Source of the DNA: Gerris lacustris
Lineage: Eukaryota; Arthropoda; Insecta; Hemiptera; Gerridae
NCBI GenBank assembly: GCA_951217055.1
Contig: OX578277.1
Coordinates: 15,622,562-15,686,561 of the forward strand
Direction of reading: 5' to 3'
Length of the DNA: 64,000 nt
The position numbers were made by a program, and so were the translations under genes. This document shows, in pieces, positions 11,479 to 21,126 of the stretch (the first letter of the stretch is position 1; each line of letters begins with the position of its first letter). Below the pieces are notes generated by a model that worked only from the letters and a program-made list of their open reading frames with translations, did not search any database and was not told where the DNA came from.

Positions 11479-13686
11479 TCAATTACTACTATTAAGAATT
11501 TTGTTTATGCTTCTAAAATCACTTATTCTAAGATGTTTTAAAACAAATTCAACACATATCAATGGAAGCCTCGGATAATTAAGGTAATCAGAGAGACAAG
11601 CAAAGAAATGCTGTCCTCTAGCCATATCATCCTTTCTTTTAACTGCTTTGCAGAATTTCGACTGAATAATCGGACCGTAGGTTGGAAATGTGTTGATATA
11701 TGTAGTGTTTTTAAGGATCTCTTCAAATTCCCTGTTCCGCAGACGTTTAGAAAATTTTGATATGTTTAGACTGAGGAGATCATAATACGGAGTATCAGGA
11801 AGTACATAGCTATTTTTTAAAGATTCGACCTCCACTAAGCAATTGCGGTAAAAGTCTTCCTTCAAAAGATCTAACATAAGCGTAGTAGTTTCTACCGATG
11901 ACGACTTTTCAAGCACGAGAGGAAATGCAGCGACCATCTTGACTCCGTGTAGGCAAACATTGAATAGCATTTGTTGGAAAGACTCGCTGTGGAAATCAGT
12001 CAAGAGTCCACTAAAATATCTGCTAGCGGCAATGCTGAAAGGAGTTCTTCCAGAAGAGGATTTGGCAAAAACATCGGCACCGTTCATCAATAAGATATCA
12101 ATAATCTGAGGACTCATAGTGGGAGAATATTGGCCGTCAAATGCATTACGTAATACTAGGAACAGAGGTGTCAAATCAACTACATTCTTAGCATTGACAT
12201 CGGCATCGAACTCTAACAGTAATGATATTAGTTTAACTGTTTTCTCACTGCTTTCCTCAGCTCTAATAGCAGCCAAGTGAAGAGGTGTCAAGTACTCTTC
12301 TCCTTTAGCATCGGGGTCGGCTCCACGATCCAAAAGTAAAGTGATCATTTCCAAACACTGGTGTTCAACAGACAAATGCAGAGGAGTCAGTCCATCGTCA
12401 TCTCGTTCATCCACAATTGCTCCGTGGTCGAGTAACAACTTGGCTACACAAAGCAAGTTGCATTTAGCTGCAATGTGTAGTGGTGTCTCACCCCTATTAT
12501 TACTCTCGTTAACTTTGGCACCTTTCTTAATCAGATAACTAATAGCTGTGCAGTAGTCACAAGTGTGAGAACCGTCTTTATCTGTCGAACTAGAAGGCTG
12601 AACAGGATTTACAAACCAGTAAGGTCGTCGGGAGTACTGAATAGGAGGCAAATATTCTTCGACATTATGTCCGGAACAAGCGGCAATAAGAGGAGAAGAA
12701 CAATCAAAATTATACAGGTTAACACTTGCTCCAAAGCTGATTAAGGCTCCCATAATATCTTTATTCAAACTGGCAGCGGCATAATGAAGACAACTCTCTC
12801 CTTCTGAACTAGTCTCGTTAATAATGCCACCCAATAACTTATTTTTTCTAAAGTAATTAAGAAGGTACCAAGTCATATCAAAATTATTTTTTCTAACAGC
12901 AACGTGAAGAAGAGTAAGACCGACTTCATCGGTGCATTCCGAAGAAGCTCCTGCATCAAGTAGCATGTCAGCAAGTTCTTTATTACCCGCGTAAACCGCA
13001 CACCATAAAGGAGTCCTCCCATGGCTGCCTTTAAGATTCACACTAGCATTATGTTCCAAAAGAATAGAGACTACATTAGTGTTTCCGGCCAAAACCGCAT
13101 GGTGGAGAGGTGAGAGACGGGAATGGTCCAAACAATTGATGAAATTGGCTCCATTTTCAATAAGCAGAAGTGTAAGTTGAGAACTGACATATCTGTAGTA
13201 GTGAGTCGAGTGTAATCTACCGTACTTTGACAACTCGTGTTTGATAGTGTTGCTTTGCACAGCGTAATGAATAGGAAAACAGCCGATCGTATCTCTTCGG
13301 TTAACATCGGCTCCGGCTAGAATTAAATAGCGAGCTAGACACGGGTCACCCATTTTGCAAGCGAGATGAAGAGGACTGGGGGCATCGGTGGCCTTGTTTA
13401 CAACACCACCTAAAGCGATCAGAAGTTTAAGCATGCACACCCTTTTATATTTGACTGCTTCTTCAACCAGTCTATAACTGTCGACATATGTTTTAAAACA
13501 TTCGTCTCCAGCTTCTGCGATAATTTTTCTGACATCATCTAGATTACCTCGTCGTACTGCAGCTAAAAGATTCTTGTTCACAGATGTAGAATTTTCACTC
13601 CAAGGAGAAGGCTCCTGAGGCACGATAAAATAGGAAAAAGAAGAAGCATCTGTAATAATGTCCAAAGCACTGTAGGATCCTGCCAT
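11479..13686 (-). CDS. Ankyrin-repeat protein with F-box/PRANC-like tail
   Basis: Intact 735-residue reading frame with no introns. Ankyrin repeats fill roughly residues 35-560, with clear TPLHLA/SPLHHA cores and GADVN, GANF, GASVN, GAKVN and GADPD loops, so at least ten repeats act as a protein-binding solenoid. After about residue 560 a repeat-free helical region leads to a C-terminal YPRLPLICVEFVLKHLRISD segment, whose LPxxxxxxVLxxLxxxD spacing resembles F-box or PRANC motifs that recruit SCF ubiquitin ligases. No signal peptide or membrane segment is seen. Start chosen at MAGSY, the most upstream ATG before in-frame stops. A substrate-receptor role is inference; a plain ankyrin scaffold is the alternative. 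Intronless structure suits a retrogene or a lineage-specific expansion. Confidence 0.88.
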   Translation of the reverse strand: MAGSYSALDIITDASSFSYFIVPQEPSPWSENSTSVNKNLLAAVRRGNLDDVRKIIAEAGDECFKTYVDSYRLVEEAVKYKRVCMLKLLIALGGVVNKATDAPSPLHLACKMGDPCLARYLILAGADVNRRDTIGCFPIHYAVQSNTIKHELSKYGRLHSTHYYRYVSSQLTLLLIENGANFINCLDHSRLSPLHHAVLAGNTNVVSILLEHNASVNLKGSHGRTPLWCAVYAGNKELADMLLDAGASSECTDEVGLTLLHVAVRKNNFDMTWYLLNYFRKNKLLGGIINETSSEGESCLHYAAASLNKDIMGALISFGASVNLYNFDCSSPLIAACSGHNVEEYLPPIQYSRRPYWFVNPVQPSSSTDKDGSHTCDYCTAISYLIKKGAKVNESNNRGETPLHIAAKCNLLCVAKLLLDHGAIVDERDDDGLTPLHLSVEHQCLEMITLLLDRGADPDAKGEEYLTPLHLAAIRAEESSEKTVKLISLLLEFDADVNAKNVVDLTPLFLVLRNAFDGQYSPTMSPQIIDILLMNGADVFAKSSSGRTPFSIAASRYFSGLLTDFHSESFQQMLFNVCLHGVKMVAAFPLVLEKSSSVETTTLMLDLLKEDFYRNCLVEVESLKNSYVLPDTPYYDLLSLNISKFSKRLRNREFEEILKNTTYINTFPTYGPIIQSKFCKAVKRKDDMARGQHFFACLSDYLNYPRLPLICVEFVLKHLRISDFRSINKILNSSN

Positions 13687-14086
13687 TTAAAATAGTTTAA
13701 AAAAACTAATTTAAAAAAGCTATTCAAAGATAGAAACTTTTAGGTAGCTTAACTATAAAAAGCTATAGCTTATCAACTTGGTTTACATTGTCGCAGAAAT
13801 TTAAAATGAGACAACTGTATTAATTTTGCTAAGTTTATCTGGCTTAGTAGAATCTTTCATGAAAACTTAAATTTCTTCAAATTGAGTAAAACCTGAAACA
13901 AAAATAAATATGTATAGTATAGACAGTGGCTTAAAAATATTGCATTTAACAGTCTGCAAATAAAGAGCACTTAAGAGTCCAATAGAGTTATCAGACTAAC
14001 TATGGTGAAGGTTAATAGAACATATAAATAAACTGAAGTATAACAATAACAAGTGGTTTGATAACAATGATTAGATACATCTTAGA
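13687..14086. promoter_or_regulatory. Upstream region of the ankyrin gene
   Basis: AT-rich sequence between the ankyrin ATG and the LINE remnant, presumably 5' UTR and promoter. No defined element can be supported. Confidence 0.3.
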
Positions 14087-15272
14087 TTAAAAATAAATAA
14101 TATTTGATTTAGACACGGAGCTCCAGACTGGACAGGCGTACATAAGGGCGGGTCTTATTAATTGTTTGTAGATTATTAATTTATTGTTTTGGTTTAGTTG
14201 TGACCGTTTGCTAAATAAAGGGTAGAGACTAAATAATGTGTGTTGAATTTTATTGAGGTTTGTTTTAATGTGTCTGGAAAAATTTAGTTTTTTATCGAGA
14301 GTCAAACCTAGGTATTTGATTTGATCTTTCCATTCTATAACGGCTCCTTCAAAGTTAAGGGGTTCAGGTAGGTGGGGGCGACGTCTGGTAAATATTATCG
14401 CTTCTGTTTTAGTCTGGTTCACTTTAATTCTCCATTTTTTAAAGTAACTTGTAATTTTATTAAAAGCTTTATTTAGTCTATTGACAATCGTATCTAGACG
14501 CCACAAGCTACAGTATATTGCAGTGTCATCAGCAAAAATAGAAAGATCAACATTTTCAGTATTTGGGATACCCAACATGATTATATTGTAGAGGTTCGGT
14601 GCCAATATTGAACCCTGGGGCAAGCCGGAGGACATACTATAATCTTTCGAGCAAGTATTATTGTTATGTATAAAAAATTTGCGGTTTTCAAGATAACTTC
14701 TCAGTACTATAACTAAATACCTTGGTAATTGCAGTTCTGTTATTAGTTTATATAGAAGGCCCTCATGCCACACACAATCAAAAGCTTTCTCTACGTCCAA
14801 CGACAACATGCCTGTAAATTTATTTAAGTTGTAGTTGTGAGTAGTGATGTGGGCCGGGTTAATACCCAGCGGGTAGGGTAAATAAAAATGGGTATTTACC
14901 TGGGTATTTACCCGAGGCCAGGGTAAATACCCAAAATGAGGGTATTTATGACAAATAATGATTTAAATAGTGTTTTAAGAGGTTCTGAGCATTTAACATA
15001 CTCTAATGGCTTTAATAAATGTCATGTAAGGAGTATAGGATTGTTTTAAGCTTACTTAATTCCTAAAAAAATAGCCTACAAAAATACCCAGCGTACGGGT
15101 ATTTATTATTTCTAAGTACATATATTAATATTAGTAATACAGATTCAATTATTTCAAACAGAATGCTTATTTTGAAGGTCTGTGCAGTGAAAACTCAACC
15201 ATTTTGAAGGAAAAGGACAGGATTATTATTTTGAAAATTAGATAATGCATTCATATTTTATGCAGGCATTTG

Positions 15273-16386
15273 GTCCAGGAAGGTAGCGTGCAAAAAAGTG
15301 TCTGACTAACATCAAGCTAGAATTTTGTGTATAAGTAAATGTTTTGGTGCCTTTTAAGAATATGTCGTCGGCTAAGTTCGTCTGCGGGACATAGCTTGGC
15401 AATAGGCATTTGTAAGAACAAACCGATGGAGAGCGGCCATGTCACGCCCTTTTTGGATGACAATGCGATTTTCATGATCCTGAGTAGGTACTAACTTTGT
15501 TAGTAGACCAAAAATCAAGTTGATGGTAGTCTGTCACTTAATAGGTGACCACTTTGATTTGGAGTAATATTTAACTAACCAGCCTATACGAGAGGAACTA
15601 GCATCAACTTGATTTTAGTCTACTAACTAATTTTGTACTCCAGGATCATGAAAATCACATTGTCAACTATAAAGGGTGGGACATAGCCGCAGTGGCGTAA
15701 CCAAGGATCTTATATAAAGGGGATAGAGGGTTGAGGCAAAAAAGTGACCCCATGAAGATATGTAAAATATTAGCTCCAATGGGACAAATTACCTTCCTCT
15801 TGGTTATAGGTTTCCAAGAATTTGTTTATAAGTGTCAGGTTATAACCTGTTAAAAAAGGTAATTTGTCCCAGTTCAAAGGTCGTGGAGCATGCGCAGTAT
15901 GATTTTTTCTCCAATTTCTCTTACCTTCATGGGGTCACTTTTTTGCCTTAAACCCCTTCTTAACATTACATCCGCTTTTTATAAGATCCTTGGGCGTAAC
16001 TAGCGCATTCCATTGCCCCCCCCCCCCCCCCCCAAGAACTTTTAGGGGGCCCCTTGCCAAAGAAAATTGATGAATGGATTTGCGTTCAAACTGAATTGGC
16101 CCCCTGGCAATAGTATAGAAGTATGATTCCAAGGTATTTTATTATGAGGGGGCCCCCATCGACAGTCCCTATGGCACCGGGGGCCCGCCCGCAATGCAGC
16201 CCATAGTTACGCCACTGCATGGCCCCTCTCGACCGGTTTGTTTTTTTCAAATGCCTATTGCCAAGCAAAATCCTGCCGACAAACTTAGTCAACTGCATAT
16301 TCTTGAAAGGCACCAAAACATTTACTTATACATAAAATTCTAGCTTGATGTTAGTCAGACACTCTTTTGCATGCTATTTCCTGGAC
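15273..16386. mobile_element. Palindromic MITE, copy B (interrupted)
   Basis: Starts GTCCAGGAAGGTAGCGTGCA and ends with CTATTTCCTGGAC then TA, matching the other copies. The left arm and centre occupy 15273-15689; the right arm resumes at 16226 after an inserted hAT-like element. It lies wholly inside the hAT at 14842-16634. Confidence 0.87.
15690..16217. mobile_element. hAT-like MITE nested in palindromic MITE
   Basis: Ends are CAGTGGCGTAACCAAGG and TAGTTACGCCACTG. Flanks CATAGCCG (15682-15689) and CATGGCCC (16218-16225) are a diverged 8 bp duplication of the host MITE sequence CATGGCCG. A C18 homopolymer is at 16016-16033. An inner pair GGATCTTATA / TATAAGATCC suggests a further rearrangement. 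Confidence 0.8.
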
Positions 16387-16685
16387 TATTTTTCTTATTA
16401 ACTTATTAATATCCATTCAATAATATTATTAACACCTAATATCACTTAATAACTACTTGAACTTTCATAATATATTTTATTTACAATAAATGAGTTTGAA
16501 ATTAAACTCGTAGCAGTCGTAACTTTAAAAATCATCATAAATACCTGGGTATTTACCCAAAATGGGTATTTACCCGGGTAAATACCCAGGGTATTTACCC
16601 GCAGTTTTAAATACCCGGGTATTTTACATCACTAGTTGTGAGTTATCTGATCGGTTAAGCGCGCGAGTTGGGGGGGGGGGGGGGG

Positions 16686-17437
16686 AGTTGGGTTATCAGA
16701 CTATTCAGTAAACTTAACAACAGAAAATATTAACAAACAATAAATCGTTTCTTATAGTACAGATATAAATTATTTATATTTACGTTTTAACAAAAGAATT
16801 AATCAAACTTGAGGGCAAAGGCGGCACATAAGACCCATCAAGAGGAACAATACTGAAAGGCAAAAATGAGCCAATTTTTGTTAAGAGTGCAATTTATTGA
16901 TGAAAACAACAATAACAGTAGATAACGCCAATTCTTTTTACAGAAATGAGTGTTAATATAAAACTACAGAATATCAACAGTTTTAAACGCTGTATTATAA
17001 TATTATAGTTATATCCTACTCGATTATAAATCTTCGTACAAAAAGAATCATTTGATAAACTAACTTACGAAAGTGGTGAAGGCGATAAATAAAAGTTCAA
17101 TAAAATAAAAATAAACAACTGTTGATTTACTTAAATACTAACCTTGAAACAATACGAAATATGATAGCGAATATACTTTAAAACAAAATTCCAAGGCTTT
17201 TGATTCCAATTATCAAATACTTTGACAGTGAGTACAACTTTACTAACTTTAGAGCTGTAACATAACTTCAACTTCAACTTAACTTCGACTCCAAAACAAA
17301 ACAAAAGCCGAACCGAAAGTTCGAGAAGGTTATCTGTATCTGACAACACTGATCGAACAAATTAAGATTTATTAATAGGGGGGAGGGGGGCACCAAATGT
17401 AAAAAGCTTACATTATCTCTGTACTTGTACTATATAT
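16686..17437. other. Unassigned spacer
   Basis: No gene supported. The sequence is AT-rich with a G-rich tract at 17377-17390. Confidence 0.5.
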
Positions 17438-17850
17438 ATACTAGGCATCGCGTGGCTCTATCATTGAAGCGAGCGTATTGCAATGAAATACTGAATATTG
17501 AAATTTATTAATCATGATGAATGTCATAGTTGAAGATAAGTGGAAGAGGGTAGTGTGGGGAAGAGTGGGGGTACTCGGTACAAAGCTTTACTTCCTAAAC
17601 AAACCCATTCACTATACCAGTGGTTCTTAACCGGGGGGCCGCGACCCCCCAGGGGGCCTCGAAAGGTAATTAGGTACTAGGTATACTAGGCATCGCGTGG
17701 CTCTATCATTAAAGCGAGCGTATTGCAATGAAATTCTGAGTATTGAAATTTAATAATCATGATGAATGTCATAGTTGAAGATAAGTGTAAGAGGGTAGTG
17801 TAGGGAAGAGTGGGGGTACTCGGTACAAAGCTTTACTTTCTAAACAAACC
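17438..17850. repeat. Two direct copies of a 168 bp repeat
   Basis: Units 17438-17606 and 17683-17850 both run from ATACTAGGCATCGCGTGGCT to a CTTTCTAAACAAACC-type end and differ by a few substitutions. They are separated by a GC-rich spacer (GGGGGGCCGCGACCCCCCAG). Confidence 0.9.
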
Positions 17851-17929
17851 TATACGACTATAACAATCTTCACCACCCGCGGTAGCTTTTAAACAATTAT
17901 TATAAATGTATCTCGTCGCTACGCAAAGA

Positions 17930-18650
17930 ATTTTGCTTGTATCAAGTTGAAATTTTGCATACCTGTTTCAATTGTGCATTAGATGGTGTATATGAAGTTT
18001 TATTAAAATCGATAAGTTAGAACGTAAGATATCGGTAAAAAGGTTGTTTTCTCTTTTATAAACGTTTAGGTCCGCTTTAATAGTTTTAGCGATCTTTATT
18101 AAGTCATAGCGGTGTCGCTGTTGGTTTTAGTAAAAAATGTTATTTGTAAAAAATGTTCGTCTCATCGAATAGATGATGATAGAATCTTTTCCCGTCCTGA
18201 AATTCCAATTTAATTTTTGTACCTCTCGTTTACGCGAGCGTTGCGCACGAACTCTTGGACGGATCACGCTGTCCAACGAACTTAGCCTGAGTATTAGTAA
18301 GAGGATCATGTATACCAAATTTCAACTAAATCGGTCAACTTTTATTCAAGTTATCGTCACACGCGTGAACGTTACTGACAGACACGGAGCATATTTCGTT
18401 GAATGTAGGAAGCTCGCTACGCTCGCTTCAATAAAATTAAAGTGTTGTCTGCACATTGGCCAGAATTGAAAATTGTTTGAGTACTTTTTCATTTCATACA
18501 TTCCGAAAACCGAATCCGGCCTAACTTTTTTCGTGTATGTATGTGTGTTTGTTGCCACCAGTCCGATATTATAGGCGCAAAAGTGGCTAAACGAAATTAT
18601 GTAATCTTTTTTCAGAGGTGAGGGCAAACATGTTGCGCATGTTGTAGGCT
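17930..18650. repeat. Dispersed repeat, inverted relative of 62580-63300
   Basis: Blocks such as ACGTAAGATATCGGTAAAAA and ATACCAAATTTCAACTAA recur in reverse complement near 63180-63215 and 62730-62750. Frames of about 95 codons here are GC-richer repeat sequence, not genes. Confidence 0.7.
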
Positions 18651-20283
18651 TGGTTACATCGAAAAAATATTGAGCAGAACAAACGTTATAAACAATTTTA
18701 TTAATAAATATGTAACCTAAATAAATTAGGTTGACTCAAGTATATAATATACTATAGTGACAAAACCTACAGAATGTAATCAAAATGTTTAGGTACTTCT
18801 AGACTACATTGAGACTCACGGTTTTCTACGTTTGGTCAGAAATTGGCCCAAACGGACCGGAAAAATCCGAAAAGTAAAAAAAAAAGTTACCCCCCCCCCC
18901 CCCAAAAAAAAATTAAAGATGATGGAGGCTGATTGCGGCTAAACCGTTAAGTCATATTGAAAAGCAGATTGCACCAGCGGTAACTGATTTTAAAAGATCT
19001 ACAACTTTGGTCCTATGACTCTTCGTCCTACCTCCATCGGTTCTACCTTAAATAGAGCTAAATTTGATTTTTATTAAAAAAAAAAATTGACTTAGTGCTT
19101 TTATGGCGTCCACAATTGGTGACTGATTTAATTTCTGATTGGGGCGCTTAAACCTCACATTAATTCTCTTTGGATTGAGTATTTATTATTTTATTAATTC
19201 ATCCTAGAACTAGAGTTATTAAATATTTACTGGTACAACTGCCTGATTGAGAGAAGAAACTGGAAATCAGTGCTCATAGAATCCTTAAACGGAAAGATTT
19301 CCAACTCCCCTCTTTATCTACCTGTGTTAGACTACTACCGCTGGTTGAGTTATTTGCCGGTAAGAATTGTAACTAAATCAAGATAAAGATAAAGATTTTG
19401 AGCCTTAATTCACAGAAATAAATTAAATTGTCAGTTTGCTAGATTCGAACCCAAGATCTCTTGCACTCGAAGCAACATCTCTTACAGCCACTTTTCTTTA
19501 ATTACAAAATAGTACAAATGTCTGACAACTAGTATTTGTTTATATCTTAGAATTTGAGGAATGTCAAAAGATCATAAGTAGTTTACAATTTTAACCGCCG
19601 AACAGCTCGACCAGCGCTAGTGGTCTTACACCTCTAGAATACTGGAGTTCGATACCCCTGCTGGAAATAAAAATTAATGCACCAAATGGTTGATGACTGT
19701 TCAATGACTTCCCAGTCTATTTGTTTTTGACTACGCTTATTTTCTCATTTATTATATACTTTTCTTTGTTCCTAGGATTATCCGACCTTTTATGTGTTCC
19801 AACCATACTCCGGTTCCGTTCCCGTGGGTGACGGATATGAAGGGTTCTACTGTAAGCGAATTCTTTGATTTTAATTTTTTTAATCATCTGATTCTCGTCA
19901 ATTCCCCCTAAAATATCAAATAAATATAACTATTAATTGGTGGTGATCACATGTTATGTAGGATATTGCTAAAAAAGACAGCGTTTTATTTTCCTTAAGA
20001 CCCAACAGCGATTAAAATAATATTATATGGTAAGAAGAACAGCAGATTGTCATAAATACCAGACAGTTTTTAAGCATAAGTGTATAGGGATGTCGTAATT
20101 TCTTATTTATTAAATTAATACTATAACGAATTTATCCCACAATTAATTCATATTTGCTTTAATTCATAAGCACAATGTAATGCCCCTTGACTCCACAAAT
20201 GGTGGCCCCGACACTATTTCCAAATTCCCTTCCGACAGGGAGGGTGCCAAGCTCCAATAACAGTAAGAAGTGAAATTCAAATT
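18651..20283. other. Unassigned spacer with two tRNA-like box B motifs
   Basis: No gene. On the minus strand 19441-19495 contains TTGGGTTCGAATCTAGC; on the plus strand 19595-19665 contains GGAGTTCGATACCCC. Both look like tails of decayed tRNA-derived SINEs. A C-run lies at about 18892-18903. Confidence 0.45.
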
Positions 20284-20720
20284 TTTTTCAAAGTTTTAGG
20301 TAGTATTTAAGTATACTACAGAAAGATTAAATTTTACTTTAAATCAAATTATAATTATCATTAACTACGGGAGACATACAGAGAAAAAAGACCCCAGCAC
20401 TGGGACTTGAACCACGGCCTCCTATATATCCGTTACAGGTGCTTTTACCAACTGAGCTATACTGGAGAATGATTTTTCTCTGTCGTTACCGATAGAAAGT
20501 CCCGAATCCAAGCTTTCAATCTATTCTACAAGTATAGCAAGCCAAATATTCACGGCAATAGAACTAGACTGAGAATTAACGCTTATTAGGGTAAGAGCGC
20601 CTGTAACGGATATATAGGAGGCCCGTGGTTCAAGTCCCGGTGCTGGGGTCTATTTTTCTCTGTATGTCTCCTGTAGTTAATGATAATTATCATTTGATTT
20701 AAAGTAAGAAGTGAAGCTGC
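20284..20720. repeat. Long inverted repeat carrying tRNA-like arms
   Basis: The outer arms TTTACTTTAAATCAAATTAT and their mirror ATTTGATTTAAAGTAA enclose two inverted tRNA-like segments: 20393-20466 (minus) and about 20595-20652 (plus). The minus one has a 7 bp acceptor stem (TCCAGTA / TGCTGGG with GU pairs), box A TAGCTCAGTTGGTA and box B GGTTCAAGTCC, but an oversized anticodon loop. A related palindrome is at 63393-63560. Confidence 0.8.
20393..20466 (-). tRNA. tRNA-like sequence (probable pseudogene)
   Basis: The 74 bp cloverleaf-like sequence has an acceptor stem, D-arm box A and T-arm GTGGTTCAAGTCCC. The anticodon stem CCTGT/ATAGG leaves a 9-base loop, so no anticodon is assigned. Its position inside an inverted repeat argues for a mobile tRNA-derived copy rather than a working gene. 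Confidence 0.4.
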
Positions 20721-21126
20721 TGGGTAGAGGCCAGTTTCTCAAGTAGTCAGCCCAAATGAAAGTACATCTAACAAATAAAAATAAATACACTTAAAAAATA
20801 TTTTTATTTAAAGGTAAAATACGAAACAAATATTGTAGGTAATAATAATAATTATATTACACCATAAATTAATAGTATGATAATAATAACATAAAAAGGA
20901 ATTTTTTGTTAGAACGAAGTCAATATCATCACTGGCAGAGTATTAAAGGAGATTAAAAAAAAAATAAGTAAAAGAATTGAGAAATACAACTATTAATCTT
21001 ACATTGTAATATTCACACTTAAAATTCTTTAAAAAGTAATACAATTGCTAAGATACATTGTAATTTAAATTTTGAAATGGAAATAAAAAATCTTTAATTA
21101 ATTTAAAGATGATCAAAATACAATTA
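20721..21126. other. 3' flank of MCM5
   Basis: AT-rich sequence downstream of the MCM5 stop, likely holding its 3' UTR. A minus-strand AATAAA lies near 20808-20815. Nothing else is seen. Confidence 0.4.

Larger units (their letters stand above)
14842..16634. mobile_element. hAT-type element inserted in the LINE
   Basis: Ends are TAGTGATGTGGGCCGGGT and CCCGGGTATTTTACATCACTA-like, flanked by the perfect 8 bp duplication GTTGTGAG (14834-14841, 16635-16642). Subterminal arrays of GGGTATTTACCC-type motifs occur at both ends. About 1.1 kb of the interior is a later palindromic MITE insertion; no transposase is recognisable. Confidence 0.9.
14087..16669 (-). pseudogene. Jockey-like LINE reverse transcriptase fragment, split by nested transposons
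   Basis: The minus frame 14087-14833 encodes the RT palm and thumb: LDVEKAFDCVWHEG, SGLPQGSILAP, catalytic FADDTAIY and KIKYLG-like (QIKYLGLTLDKKL). Upstream coding sequence continues on the far side of a hAT insertion at 16643-16669, where LARLTDQITHN joins YNLNKFTG in frame across the duplicated site. The copy lacks endonuclease and ORF1 (5' truncated at a G/C homopolymer, 16670-16685) and stops early after VWSSVSKSN. It is a dead non-LTR retrotransposon. Confidence 0.88.

Noticed and set aside
19441..19665. Functional tRNA genes
   Set aside because: Only box B-like arms are convincing; acceptor and anticodon stems do not form.
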